From assembly GCA_031400005.1 (NCBI GenBank), contig JANNPJ010000442.1:1-26880 (forward strand): a stretch of DNA of 26,880 bases, given 5' to 3'. The stretch is from JANNPJ01 sp031400005 (GTDB taxonomy: Bacteria > Actinomycetota > Actinomycetes > Actinomycetales > Kineosporiaceae). The notes under the pieces are model-generated. The model made no database searches. It was given only the letters and a program-made list of their open reading frames with translations, and was not told the origin of the DNA. This document shows positions 1 to 8,192 of this stretch, one piece after another. The translations under genes and the position numbers were made by a program. The stretch's first letter is position 1, and every line of letters starts with the position of its first letter.

Positions 1-10
1 CCCCCGCGCG

Positions 11-1345
11 TCAGGCCAGGGCGAACCGCTCGGCGTGCACCTGCAGGTGGGGAACCTTCAGCGTGCGCAGGGTGCTGAGCACGGCCAAGGTCATCCCGGG
101 CGGGCCACAGACGTAGACGTCGCGTTCAGTGATGTCGGGGACCAGGGCCAGGAGGCCGTCGGGTGCGAAGGGGTTCGTCTCCCCCGTGCTGCCGGCGAGC
201 AAGTGCAGCCGCCCGCGGTCCGCGATCAGGGCTCGCACCTCGTCGACCAGCACGGCGTCCTTCTCGCTACGCACCCGGTAGAGCACGACGACGTCGTCGC
301 CGGTTTCCGCCTCCAGCAGGGATCGGACCGGCGTGATCCCCACTCCTCCGGCGATCAGGAGCGCACCGGGCCGGGTTCGGTGCAACGCGGTGAATGCCCC
401 GTACGGTCCTTCGACGAACGCGCGGCTCCCGACCGGGAGGTGCCTCAGGCCCCTGCTGGCGTCGCCGACCGCCTTGGCGGTCAAGCGCAAGCTGCGGCCG
501 TCGGGTGCCGCCGACAGCGAGAACGGATTCGCCAGCCACCAGTGGTTGTGCCCGGGAAACCGCCAGATGCAGAACTGACCGGCCTTGGCCGGCAGCTTGT
601 CGAGGTGACGGCCGGTGACGCGCACCGACACCACGTCGTCCGACTCCAGCACCACCTCCGCGACCCGGAACTGGTGATAGGCGTTGCGCCACAACGGCAG
701 CACGATCCGCCCCGTGATCAGGGAACCGAACGCGAACAGCCAGCTTGCCCACCAGTAGAGCTTCGCCGGAGCGGAAGAGTTGAACGTCGTGGTCTCCCAC
801 AACTGGTGAAGGAACGCCAGCCCCAACGCCACGTACAGCAGCAGATGCACGCCGTGCCAGGTCTCATACCGAAGCCGCCGTCGGATCCCCCGGGCGGACA
901 CCGCGGCGATTACCACGATGATCGCCGCGGCCAGCATCCCGAACAGCGAGGCGGTCACTCCGGCCAGTCCGAAGAACGTCGCCGGCATCGACGAGCCAGC
1001 ACCGAGCCTCGAGTAGCCCAGGATCACCAGCACGGCGTGGGTGAGGACGGTCCACAACAGGGTGAAGCCGACCCACCGGTGCCACACCGTCAACCGGTCC
1101 ATGCCGAGCCGACGGTCGAGCCACGGCAGCCGGGCCACCAGCAGCAACTGGAACAGCATCAGCAAGGCGGCTTGCAGACCGAAGAACTTGGCGACCGTGA
1201 GCGTACCGTTCTTGCCCGTCCCGGCGGCGAGGAACAAGCCCTCGACGATCACCACGTTGACGATGACAAACGTCCACAGCGCCCATCGCGCCGCAACGAC
1301 CGGAGGTACGGTGCCCGTCCGTACCTGTGTACTCGTCGCCTTCAC
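11..1345 (-). CDS. Ferric reductase-like transmembrane flavocytochrome (ferredoxin reductase family)
   Basis: The product is about 444 aa. The N-terminal half carries roughly six hydrophobic helices with His residues placed as heme ligands (in HRWVGF, LTHAV, WHGVHL and LHQLW). The C-terminal half is an FAD/NAD(P)H oxidoreductase module: FAD-binding NPFSLSAAPDG, an EGPYG turn, the nucleotide-binding GGVGITPVRSLLE and a late CGPPGM motif. Together these predict an inner-membrane b-type flavocytochrome moving electrons from NAD(P)H across the membrane, as in ferric reductase/NOX-like proteins; the acceptor cannot be told from sequence. The frame opens at a TTG at 1366, but an AGGAG lies four bases before the GTG at 1345, so 1345 is preferred. 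The stop is 10 bases from the window edge, so any downstream partner is unseen. The gene is divergent from the LacI gene at 1567. Confidence 0.85.
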   Translation of the reverse strand: MKATSTQVRTGTVPPVVAARWALWTFVIVNVVIVEGLFLAAGTGKNGTLTVAKFFGLQAALLMLFQLLLVARLPWLDRRLGMDRLTVWHRWVGFTLLWTVLTHAVLVILGYSRLGAGSSMPATFFGLAGVTASLFGMLAAAIIVVIAAVSARGIRRRLRYETWHGVHLLLYVALGLAFLHQLWETTTFNSSAPAKLYWWASWLFAFGSLITGRIVLPLWRNAYHQFRVAEVVLESDDVVSVRVTGRHLDKLPAKAGQFCIWRFPGHNHWWLANPFSLSAAPDGRSLRLTAKAVGDASRGLRHLPVGSRAFVEGPYGAFTALHRTRPGALLIAGGVGITPVRSLLEAETGDDVVVLYRVRSEKDAVLVDEVRALIADRGRLHLLAGSTGETNPFAPDGLLALVPDITERDVYVCGPPGMTLAVLSTLRTLKVPHLQVHAERFALA

Positions 1346-1371
1346 GCTTCTCCTTCTGATGTCCAATGTGA

Positions 1372-1401
1372 CGTGTACGCGCCCGGCACCCGCGAAGTCA
1401 A
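1372..1401 (-). promoter_or_regulatory. Possible promoter of the ferric reductase-like gene
   Basis: On the minus strand TTGACT (1396-1401) is followed after 18 bases by TACACG (1372-1377), giving a start of transcription about 20 bases before the GTG at 1345. The -10 match is weak. The rest of the 1346-1566 gap shows no clear LacI-type palindrome; TTAAGGCCATAA at about 1500-1511 is only an imperfect one. Confidence 0.25.
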
Positions 1402-1566
1402 GAGGTCGCGAGCGTACTGGTCTGATACAGCCCGGGCGTTCGTTGCGCGGGTCAGTGCCCTGGCAGCGTTACGGCCACCGTCGCCGCGTACGCTGAGTGA
1501 TTAAGGCCATAACCACAAGCCCTTCACCGGGCTGTCGCGGAACACCAGGCGCCGTTGGGGTAAACA

Positions 1567-2619
1567 TTGACAAGCTCGCGCCTCTGGCAGCGCCCCACGC
1601 TCGGCGCCGTGGCGGCACGGGCCGCGGTCTCCACGGCCACAGTGTCGAACGCGCTCAACGGCACCGGACGGCTGTCCGAGGCGACCAGGCAACGCGTGCT
1701 CACCGCGGCCCGCGAACTCGGTTACACCCCGGCCAGCACGGCCCGGGCCCTGGCCCGCGGCAGCACCGGAGTGCTCGGCCTGACGATGACGACGTACGGC
1801 GACCTTCCCGTCCCGTACACCGAGATCCCGTACTACGGACAACTGGCGCTGAGCGCCATCGCCGCAGCGCACGAGCGCGGCTACCTGCTGATGGTGATGC
1901 CCAGTTCGCTGTCACCGTGGATGTGGCTCAACACGCCGATGGACGGCGTCATCCATGTCGACCCGCGGGCCGACGACCCGGTGCGCTCTCTCCTGCAGGA
2001 GCGTGGCATTCCGATGGTCTGCATCGGCCGACCGCCCCAGCCGCACTGGGGCGACGCGTGGGTCGACACCGACTACGACGCGGGCCTGCACCTCCTGCTC
2101 GACCACCTCACCGAAGCGGGCGCCCGGCGGATCGGGCTCTCCCTGCCGTTGCACGACGACGAGTACCAGCGGCTGATCCACCGTGCCTACGCGTCCTGGT
2201 GCGCCGAACGCGACCTGCCCGGCCTCGTCGAGGGGTACCCCTTCATGCCCGACTACTTCACTGCTGAGCGGGACGCGGTCGGCCGGCTGCTCGATCACGA
2301 TCTGCGACCGGACGCCGTCATCGGCGTCTACTCCGACTCCGGTCACAACATTCTCGCTGCCGCCCGGCAGCACGGGCTTCGGGTGCCGCAGGATGTGCTG
2401 GTGGCGTGCGTCAGCGAGGATCCCGATTACGCGACGACAGCCCCGCCCGTCACCACGCTCAGCCTCCGCCCGGACCAACTGGGCGACGAGGCGGTCGATC
2501 TGCTGATCGCTGCGATCAACGCCCGCAGCGGCGTGGATCGGCAGCGGTTCGTGCAGCCGGTCCTGGCCCCTCGCCGGTCTACCCGACGCCCGGCGCGGCG
2601 GGGGGACGGCACACCCTGA
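1567..2619 (+). CDS. LacI-family transcriptional regulator (first of three)
   Basis: The 350-aa product has an N-terminal LacI helix-turn-helix (residues ~10-35: TLGAVAARAAVSTATVSNAL), a hinge containing GYTPASTARALARG, and a periplasmic-binding-protein-like ligand domain starting at GVLGL. The late VACVSEDPDYAT...PVTTLSLRPDQLG segment is the usual LacI C-terminal lobe. The start is TTG at 1567: an in-frame TAA at 1561 excludes anything upstream, and later starts would cut the HTH. Only a weak G-rich stretch lies before it. The gene faces away from the ferric reductase gene and converges on the next LacI gene. No catabolic operon sits beside it in its own orientation, so its target cannot be named. 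Confidence 0.88.
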   Translation: MTSSRLWQRPTLGAVAARAAVSTATVSNALNGTGRLSEATRQRVLTAARELGYTPASTARALARGSTGVLGLTMTTYGDLPVPYTEIPYYGQLALSAIAAAHERGYLLMVMPSSLSPWMWLNTPMDGVIHVDPRADDPVRSLLQERGIPMVCIGRPPQPHWGDAWVDTDYDAGLHLLLDHLTEAGARRIGLSLPLHDDEYQRLIHRAYASWCAERDLPGLVEGYPFMPDYFTAERDAVGRLLDHDLRPDAVIGVYSDSGHNILAAARQHGLRVPQDVLVACVSEDPDYATTAPPVTTLSLRPDQLGDEAVDLLIAAINARSGVDRQRFVQPVLAPRRSTRRPARRGDGTP

Positions 2620-2627
2620 GCGCAAGG

Positions 2628-2644
2628 CCCGCCGTATCGGCGGG
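2628..2644. terminator. GC-rich hairpin between convergent regulators
   Basis: CCCGCCG-TAT-CGGCGGG forms a 7-bp perfect stem with a 3-base loop, 9 bases after the stop of one LacI gene and 47 bases from the stop of the convergent one. There is no T-tract. It may act as a bidirectional terminator, as GC-rich stems without U-tracts can in actinobacteria. Confidence 0.45.
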
Positions 2645-2690
2645 TGCCCTTCACGCCAGACCGTCAGGCCACCGGCCATTGACGTGCGCC

Positions 2691-3791
2691 TCAGAGCTGG
2701 CCGACCTCCGTGACCTGAAGGACGGCGTTTCCGGGCCGCGAAACTCCCATCGACTCGACGTCGGCGGCGTTCTCGACGTCGTGATGCACCGTTCCCGTGC
2801 CCAGTTCGGAACAGCAGGAGGCTCGCGGCACGAGGACCACAGGCAGCACGAGCTTGCGTTTGAGCCGCTTCGTGGGATGGTCCATGCGCTCGAACAGTCG
2901 TGTCGCGGCAACCTGCCCGACGGAGTTCGGGTCTTGATCGACAACGCTGAGCGCGGGGTTCAGTGCGTCGGCGAGCGGGAAGTCACCGAAGCTGATGAAG
3001 GCGATGTCGCTGCGCCCGATGGCCTGGAGTGCTGGGACAACGGCGATAGAACTTCGGGCGTTGGAGGAGAAGAGAGCCGTGGGTGGCTCGACCCGGCCCA
3101 GGAGGTGCCGTGCCGCGGCCGCTGCTTCGTGGGCTGCGGTGGCACCGAGCACGATGAGGTCGGGATCCGCGGCGATACCCGCGCTCGCCAGCGCGGCTCG
3201 ATACCCCGCCAGCCGTCTGGCGGTCGTGGCCACGGACACGGCGTCACCGATGAAACCGATCCGCCGGTGACCATGCTCGATCAGGTGCTCGGTCGCGGCG
3301 CACGCGCCGCCATGGTCGTCCTCGACAACGCTGTCGGCTGTGATGTTGGTCGGGCTGCGGTCGATGAAAACCATGGCCGTGCGCGCCTGCCAGCGCCTGA
3401 GGTAGGACTGGTCCGCCGAGATGGGGGTCGAGATCAGACCCGCCACCTGCCGCCCGAGCAGGGCCTCGACTCCGGGACGTTCATCGATCGGATCATTGCC
3501 GAGGCTCGTGACAAAGACCGCCGTCTTACGGGCCCGGGCGATCCGCTCCGCGGCCTGGGTGACGGTGGCGAAGAAGGGGTCGGAGATGTCGGGCACAGCT
3601 ATCCCGATGGCGGCGTCCCGCCCGGACCGGAAGGTGCGGGCCAGCGTGTTGGGGACGTACTGCAGCTCCTGGATCGCGTTCAGGACCCGACCGCGAACGT
3701 CGTCCGAAACGTAACGGTCGTCGTTCATGACGCGGGAGACCGTTTTCGCGCTCACGCCCGCCAGCGCAGCGACCTCTCTCATCGTGCTCAT
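2691..3791 (-). CDS. LacI-family regulator, likely repressor of the divergent sugar/polyol operon
   Basis: The product is about 366 aa. The HTH is at the very N-terminus (TMREVAALAGVSAKTVSRVM), followed by the hinge LQYVPNTLARTFRSG and a sugar-binding effector domain. The frame stays open up to 3884, but GGAGG lies 8 bases before the ATG at 3791, and a longer form would place 31 non-family residues before the HTH and run over the palindrome at 3878-3893; 3791 is therefore chosen. It is divergent from the dehydrogenase that opens the 4007-11201 operon, with two matching palindromes in the shared gap. This supports a local repressor released by the imported sugar or an early pathway intermediate (inference). 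Confidence 0.88.
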   Translation of the reverse strand: MSTMREVAALAGVSAKTVSRVMNDDRYVSDDVRGRVLNAIQELQYVPNTLARTFRSGRDAAIGIAVPDISDPFFATVTQAAERIARARKTAVFVTSLGNDPIDERPGVEALLGRQVAGLISTPISADQSYLRRWQARTAMVFIDRSPTNITADSVVEDDHGGACAATEHLIEHGHRRIGFIGDAVSVATTARRLAGYRAALASAGIAADPDLIVLGATAAHEAAAAARHLLGRVEPPTALFSSNARSSIAVVPALQAIGRSDIAFISFGDFPLADALNPALSVVDQDPNSVGQVAATRLFERMDHPTKRLKRKLVLPVVLVPRASCCSELGTGTVHHDVENAADVESMGVSRPGNAVLQVTEVGQL

Positions 3792-3842
3792 TCGTTGCGC
3801 CTCCGAGGCTTGCGTCCACCGATCGACATCGGTCGGTTGGAG

Positions 3843-3860
3843 TATGTCACCGTTGACATA
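3843..3860. promoter_or_regulatory. LacI-type operator, site 1
   Basis: TATGTCACCGTTGACATA is an 18-bp near-perfect palindrome with a central CG, the usual shape of a LacI-family operator. A consensus -35 hexamer TTGACA (3853-3858, plus strand) lies inside it, so bound repressor would cover the likely promoter; no convincing -10 was found at the right spacing. It shares the core TGTCAmCGkTGACA with site 2. Confidence 0.65.
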
Positions 3861-3877
3861 CGAAGAAGAGAATCTTT

Positions 3878-3893
3878 CTGTCACCGGTGACAG
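3878..3893. promoter_or_regulatory. LacI-type operator, site 2
   Basis: CTGTCACCGGTGACAG is a perfect 16-bp palindrome with a central CG. Its centre is 34 bp (about three helical turns) from that of site 1. The two sites put the repressor on the same DNA face between the divergent regulator and operon. The remaining leader to 4006 is GC-rich and has no other clear structure. Confidence 0.7.
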
Positions 3894-4006
3894 AGGTGGA
3901 CAAAGTGGCTTACTGTCGCGTTAGCAGCCCATCCGCGGGCTACCCGAGCCGGTGCGAGCCGAGGGTCGCGCGGCGGCAGTCCCTTCGATGACGAAGGAGG
4001 TACACG

Positions 4007-5032
4007 ATGCGAGCCGTCGTCTACGACGCCCCGCGCAGCTACTCCGTGACCGACATCCCTACGCCCGTGGCGGCTGCCGGTGAGGTCAGGATCAAGGTCG
4101 ATCAAGTCGGCCTCTGCGGGACGGACTTGCACATCCACGAGGGTGATTTCAACGCAGCCTTCCCGCTGATCCCGGGGCACGAGTTGGTCGGCGTCGTCGA
4201 CCAGTTGGGTGCCGGAGTGAGCCGGCTGAGCCTGGGCGAGGCAGTCAGCGTCAATCCCAACGTCTACTGCGGCGCGTGCCAGTACTGCCTGGCCGGCCGC
4301 CTGATCCTGTGCGAGAACCTGAAGGGTTACGGCAGCAACTTTCCCGGGTTCTTCGCCGAGTACGTGACAGTTCCGCAGAGCCTGGTCTTCTCCACCGAGG
4401 GCCTGCCCCCGGACACGGCCGTCTTCACGGAGCCGGCGTCCTGCGCCATGCACGGGCTGGAGACGCTCGGCGTGCGTCCCGGCGCGAGCGCCCTGGTATT
4501 CGGCGCCGGCCCCACCGGGCTGCTGCTCGCTCAGTTCATCGCCTCCGGCGGTGCCGCGTCGGTCACGGTCGCCGCACCGACCCAGTTCAAGCTCGACACA
4601 GCAGCCGGGTTGGGGATCGATCACACGGTCCAGGTCGACCGCGACGACACCGAGGGAAACATCAAAAAGCTGCGCGCGGTCTCTCCTTCCGGTGACGGTT
4701 ACGACTTTGTCGTCGAGGCGACCGGATCCACCCGGGTCGCGCAAGTCTGTGTGCCACTGACCCGCAACGGCGGCACGGTAATGATCTACGGAGTCACCCG
4801 CGCCGACGAGCTAGTCTCCTTCCATCCCTTTGACGTCTTTCGCTGCGAGATCACCATCAAAGGCTCCTTCGCCGAGATCACCTCCTTCCCGGCCGCTATC
4901 GCAGCACTTCGCGCCGGCCGAGCCAAGACCGACGGGATCATCACCCACCGCTTCAGCCTCGAGGACTACGGAAAGGCTCTGGGGGCCCTGCAGTCGGATC
5001 CCAGCGTCCACAAGATTGTCATCGTTCCCTGA
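4007..5032 (+). CDS. Zinc-dependent medium-chain alcohol/polyol dehydrogenase
   Basis: The 341-aa product has the full zinc MDR layout. Catalytic zinc ligands are C37 (GLCGTD) and H58-E59 (PGHEL). A structural zinc site is formed by C88, C91, C94 and C102. The Rossmann loop is GAGPTGLLLAQF. The closest functional groups are sorbitol/L-iditol, threonine and related polyol dehydrogenases, which oxidise a secondary alcohol to a ketone with NAD(P)+. A near-perfect Shine-Dalgarno, AAGGAGGT, precedes the ATG at 4007. As first gene of an operon with a sugar ABC system, kinases and an aldolase, it probably makes a ketose from an imported polyol, or oxidises one hydroxyl of a sugar. The substrate is not readable from sequence. 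Confidence 0.88.
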   Translation: MRAVVYDAPRSYSVTDIPTPVAAAGEVRIKVDQVGLCGTDLHIHEGDFNAAFPLIPGHELVGVVDQLGAGVSRLSLGEAVSVNPNVYCGACQYCLAGRLILCENLKGYGSNFPGFFAEYVTVPQSLVFSTEGLPPDTAVFTEPASCAMHGLETLGVRPGASALVFGAGPTGLLLAQFIASGGAASVTVAAPTQFKLDTAAGLGIDHTVQVDRDDTEGNIKKLRAVSPSGDGYDFVVEATGSTRVAQVCVPLTRNGGTVMIYGVTRADELVSFHPFDVFRCEITIKGSFAEITSFPAAIAALRAGRAKTDGIITHRFSLEDYGKALGALQSDPSVHKIVIVP

Positions 5033-5148
5033 CTGAAACTCGTTCAGTGTGAGCGCTATTCGCATCAGTGGTGACCACGAGCCCAGTCTCCTCGATTCAC
5101 CACACCCGATTCCCGTCCCGGCGGCGGCAGACACCAACCGGAGATCCC

Positions 5149-5232
5149 ATGACACAGCTTCCGACCTCAGTCACCGCGAGCATCCTGGCGGCGCCCACGA
5201 AGCCGGGTACCGAACGGGTGATCACACCATGA
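5149..5232 (+). CDS. Possible 27-aa small ORF coupled to the ABC ATPase
   Basis: An ATG at 5149, preceded by GGAG five bases upstream, opens a 27-codon frame (begins MTQLPTSVTAS, ends RVITP) whose TGA overlaps the ATG of the ABC ATPase as ATGA (5229-5232). The 196-bp gap is otherwise large for this operon. The peptide resembles no family I can name. It could be a leader or coupling ORF, a remnant of a deleted gene, or chance. The rest of 5033-5148 shows no feature. Confidence 0.3.
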   Translation: MTQLPTSVTASILAAPTKPGTERVITP

Positions 5233-6029
5233 GCTTCTTGCTGGAAGCCCGCGGCCTGTCGCGGAGCTTCGGTCACGTCCGGGCCCTCGACCAGGCGGAC
5301 TTCGACGTCGCGGCCGGCGAAGTGGTCGCACTGATCGGCGACAACGGCGCCGGGAAGTCGACGATGGTCAAGGCCCTGACCGGAAACCTGGAAGTCGATT
5401 CCGGCGAGCTGCTTTTCGAGGGCCAACGGGCGACCATCGCCAACCCGCATCAGGCGTCGGCGATGGGCATGGAGGTGGTGTACCAGGACCTTGCCCTGGC
5501 CCCGCATCTCAACCCGGTCCAGAACATGTTCCTCGGTCGCGAGATCCCCCGCCGGGGCCTGCTGGGTGCACTGGGCTTCATGGACGAGAAGGCGATGCGG
5601 ATCAAGGCCCAGGCCGGATTCAAGGACCTCGGCGGAACCGTTCGATCGTTCAGTGCCCAGGTCGGAGCCATGTCCGGCGGCCAGCGCCAGCAGATCGCCA
5701 TCGTTCGAGCCATCACCTGGGCCGACAAGATCGTCTTTCTGGACGAACCCACCGCGGCCCTCGGCGTGGTGCAGACCAAGAATGTGCTCGACACCATCAA
5801 ACGGGTTCGGGACAAGGGAATCGCGGTCGTGCTGATCTCCCACTCCATGCCGCATGTGCTGGAAGTCGCCGACCGAATTCAGGTGATGCGACTCGGCACC
5901 CGGGTCGCGACCCTGCCCGCCGAAGGAACCACTGTCCAGGACCTGGTCGGTGCCATGACCGGTGCTCTCGATTTCGGCCTCAGCCTCGGCAACGGAAACG
6001 GCACGACCAGAACGGAGGAGGCGAGATGA
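5229..6029 (+). CDS. Sugar ABC transporter ATPase, half-size CUT2 type
   Basis: The 266-aa product has one nucleotide-binding domain: Walker A GDNGAGKST (37-45), Q-loop Q86, signature MSGGQ (148-152), Walker B with D172-E173, and switch H205. Most CUT2 (ribose-type) ATPases are ~500 aa with two such domains; this is a single-domain form like FrcA of fructose importers, so it should act as a homodimer. The frame is open to an earlier GTG at 5049, but homology begins at the ATG at 5229. The 3' end overlaps the permease start by ATGA. It powers uptake of the pathway substrate at the membrane. Confidence 0.9.
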   Translation: MSFLLEARGLSRSFGHVRALDQADFDVAAGEVVALIGDNGAGKSTMVKALTGNLEVDSGELLFEGQRATIANPHQASAMGMEVVYQDLALAPHLNPVQNMFLGREIPRRGLLGALGFMDEKAMRIKAQAGFKDLGGTVRSFSAQVGAMSGGQRQQIAIVRAITWADKIVFLDEPTAALGVVQTKNVLDTIKRVRDKGIAVVLISHSMPHVLEVADRIQVMRLGTRVATLPAEGTTVQDLVGAMTGALDFGLSLGNGNGTTRTEEAR

Positions 6030-7129
6030 GCACCATCAGCCCACCGGATCAGACCGAACCTACCGGCCCAACCGCGATCGTCGACGAGCACACGGAACTG
6101 CCGATCTGGAAGCGACTGACCTCACTGCAATCGGTGTGGATCCTCGGTGTCCTCCTGATCATCGTCGTCTTCTTCTCCATCGCCGCCGGCGAGAAGTTCC
6201 TTTCCACCAGCAACTTCTCGCTGATCTCGCAGAACATCGCGGTCTGGGCGGTGCTCGGGGTGGGGATGACGTTTGTCATCATCACCTCCGGGATCGACCT
6301 GTCCATCGGGTCGGTCCTGGTCTTCTCGTCGGTGATCGCCGCCAAGGTAATGGAAGGCATCGGCGGTGACGGCTGGGGCGTGGCCGGCATCGGGATCCTC
6401 GCCGCGCTGATCGCCGGGACGGCCTGGGGTGTCCTCAATGGCTTCCTGGTGGCCAAGGCGAAGATTCCTCCGCTGATCGTCACCCTCGGATCGTTGTCGG
6501 TTGCCCTTGGTCTGGCCCAGGTGGTCACCGGCGGCATCGACATCCGATCCGTGCCCGCAGCGATGACTGACTTCAACACATACATCAAGATCCTCGGTAT
6601 TCCGGCGCTGCCGTTTGTCGCCCTCATCACCCTGGTGATCGGCGGAATCATCCTGCACAAGACCAAGTTTGGCCGCTACACCTACGCCATCGGATCGAAC
6701 GAGGTGGGCGCGCGCCGGGTCGGCATCAACGTCGATCGACACCTCATCATGATCTATGCCTTGTCCGGTCTGATGGCCGGCCTGGGCGCCGTCCTGGCCC
6801 TGGCTCAGTTCGGCACCACCACCATCGCCGGCCAGTCGCTGACCAACCTCAACGTGATCGCGGCCGTTGTCATCGGTGGCACCTCGATCTTCGGCGGAGA
6901 GGGGTCCATCTTCGGCACCCTCGTCGGCCTGTTCATTCCCGCCGTCCTGCAGGCCGGTTTCGTGATCATCGGCGTTGAGGCCTTCTGGCAGGGCGTCGCC
7001 GTCGGAACAGTCCTGGTCGCGGCCGTGTACGTGGACCAGACCCGCCGCGCCGCGGCGCTGCGCGGAGCGAGATCGGGCAATCCGATCCTCGCGCTCCTTG
7101 GACGCAACAAGCGAAGGGAAAACTCATGA
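6026..7129 (+). CDS. Sugar ABC transporter permease (CUT2/RbsC-like)
   Basis: The 367-aa integral membrane protein has a ~45-residue hydrophilic N-terminus followed by about 8-10 hydrophobic helices. The stretch FVIITSGIDLSIGSVLVFSS is the family hallmark of BPD_transp_2 permeases, and GGTSIFGGEGSIFGTLVGLF is its conserved C-terminal loop. It overlaps the ATPase gene (ATGA at 6026) and the binding-protein gene (ATGA at 7126), so the three are almost certainly translated together and form one importer. The substrate should be a monosaccharide or polyol, as for CUT2 systems in general. Confidence 0.92.
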   Translation: MSTISPPDQTEPTGPTAIVDEHTELPIWKRLTSLQSVWILGVLLIIVVFFSIAAGEKFLSTSNFSLISQNIAVWAVLGVGMTFVIITSGIDLSIGSVLVFSSVIAAKVMEGIGGDGWGVAGIGILAALIAGTAWGVLNGFLVAKAKIPPLIVTLGSLSVALGLAQVVTGGIDIRSVPAAMTDFNTYIKILGIPALPFVALITLVIGGIILHKTKFGRYTYAIGSNEVGARRVGINVDRHLIMIYALSGLMAGLGAVLALAQFGTTTIAGQSLTNLNVIAAVVIGGTSIFGGEGSIFGTLVGLFIPAVLQAGFVIIGVEAFWQGVAVGTVLVAAVYVDQTRRAAALRGARSGNPILALLGRNKRRENS

Positions 7130-8160
7130 ACCGGAACACCCTGATCACCGCCGCGGCGGCGATGGTCGTGCTCGTCCCGGTCGCGGCGTGCTCCAGCTCG
7201 AAACCGGAGACATCGTCCAACGCGTCGGTCGCCGCCGATGCCCCGGTCTCATCCTCGATGGCGGCACCGGCCAAAGCGACGAAGAACTACAACATCCAGT
7301 TCGTGCAGGGCGTTGCGGGCGACGAGTTCTACATCAGCATGCAGTGCGGCGCTCAGGCCGAAGCAGCGAAACTCGGTGTCACGCTGACAACTCAGGGACC
7401 ACAGAAGTTCGACCCGACCCTGCAGAGACCGATCCTGGACTCGGTCACAGCGGCCAACCCGGACGCCATCATGATCGCCCCCACCGACGTCACAGCGATG
7501 CAGCAGCCCTTGAAAGTTGCGGCCGAGAAGGGAAGCAAGGTTGTTCTGGTGGACACCACCGTGACCGACCCCTCGTTCGCCACGTCGGCCATCGCCTCGG
7601 ACAACGAAGGAGGAGGAAAAGCCGCGTTCGAAGCGATCAAGAAGCTCAGCCCGAACGGCGGGAAGGTCATGATCATGTCGGTCGACCCCGGCATCTCCAC
7701 CACCGATGCCCGGGCGAAGGGCTTCGAGGACGCGGTGAAGGCCGACTCCACGTTCACCTACCTCGGGGTGCAGTACTCGCACAATGACCCCGCCACCGCG
7801 TCCAACCTGATGAGTTCGGCCCTGCAGAAGGACCCGGACATCGTCGGCGTCTTCGCCGCGAACCTGTTCGCGGCTGAAGGCACCGCGACCGGCGTCCGGC
7901 AGTCGGGCAAGACCGAGCAGGTGAAGGTCGTCGGCTTCGACGCCGGGCCGAACCAGATCAAGGCGCTGAAGGAAGGCACCGTCCAGGCCTTGGTCGCCCA
8001 GCAACCGGCGACCATCGGCCAGTACGGCGTCGATGCGGCGGTCGCCGCCCTGGACGGCGGCACTGTCACCCCGAAGGTGCAGACCGGCTTCACCGTCATC
8101 GACAAGGACAACGTCAACAGCGCCGAGGGTCAGGCAGCCGCCTACAAGTCCCGCTGCTGA
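7126..8160 (+). CDS. Sugar-binding lipoprotein of the CUT2 ABC importer
   Basis: The 344-aa product has a lipoprotein signal: charged N-terminus, hydrophobic stretch and lipobox VAAC with the lipidated Cys at 22. A Ser/Ala/Thr-rich linker runs to about residue 58. The rest is a Peripla_BP_4 (RbsB-like) fold, beginning IQFVQGVAGDEFYISMQCGAQAEA and including PDAIMIAPTD and the late VVGFDAGPNQIKALKEG. Membrane-anchored outside the cell, it would capture the sugar or polyol and deliver it to the permease. It overlaps the permease stop (ATGA). In CUT2 clusters the binding protein is the best predictor of substrate, so it is the natural target for ligand screening. Confidence 0.92.
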   Translation: MNRNTLITAAAAMVVLVPVAACSSSKPETSSNASVAADAPVSSSMAAPAKATKNYNIQFVQGVAGDEFYISMQCGAQAEAAKLGVTLTTQGPQKFDPTLQRPILDSVTAANPDAIMIAPTDVTAMQQPLKVAAEKGSKVVLVDTTVTDPSFATSAIASDNEGGGKAAFEAIKKLSPNGGKVMIMSVDPGISTTDARAKGFEDAVKADSTFTYLGVQYSHNDPATASNLMSSALQKDPDIVGVFAANLFAAEGTATGVRQSGKTEQVKVVGFDAGPNQIKALKEGTVQALVAQQPATIGQYGVDAAVAALDGGTVTPKVQTGFTVIDKDNVNSAEGQAAAYKSRC

Positions 8161-8192
8161 CCCGAGCACCGTCACCGATCTGAGGTGCCAAG

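Noticed and set aside
35..1504. A 489-codon plus-strand frame opposite the ferric reductase-like gene
   Set aside because: The protein is Gln/Arg/Pro-rich with no domain, and the opposite strand encodes a complete recognisable flavocytochrome.
3791..3884. A longer start (3884) for the second LacI regulator
   Set aside because: It adds 31 residues before the HTH and overlaps an operator palindrome; the ATG at 3791 has a GGAGG site.
2406..3890. A 494-codon plus-strand frame over the second LacI gene
   Set aside because: It is antisense to a complete LacI protein, has low-complexity Arg/Gly/Asp content and shows no motif.
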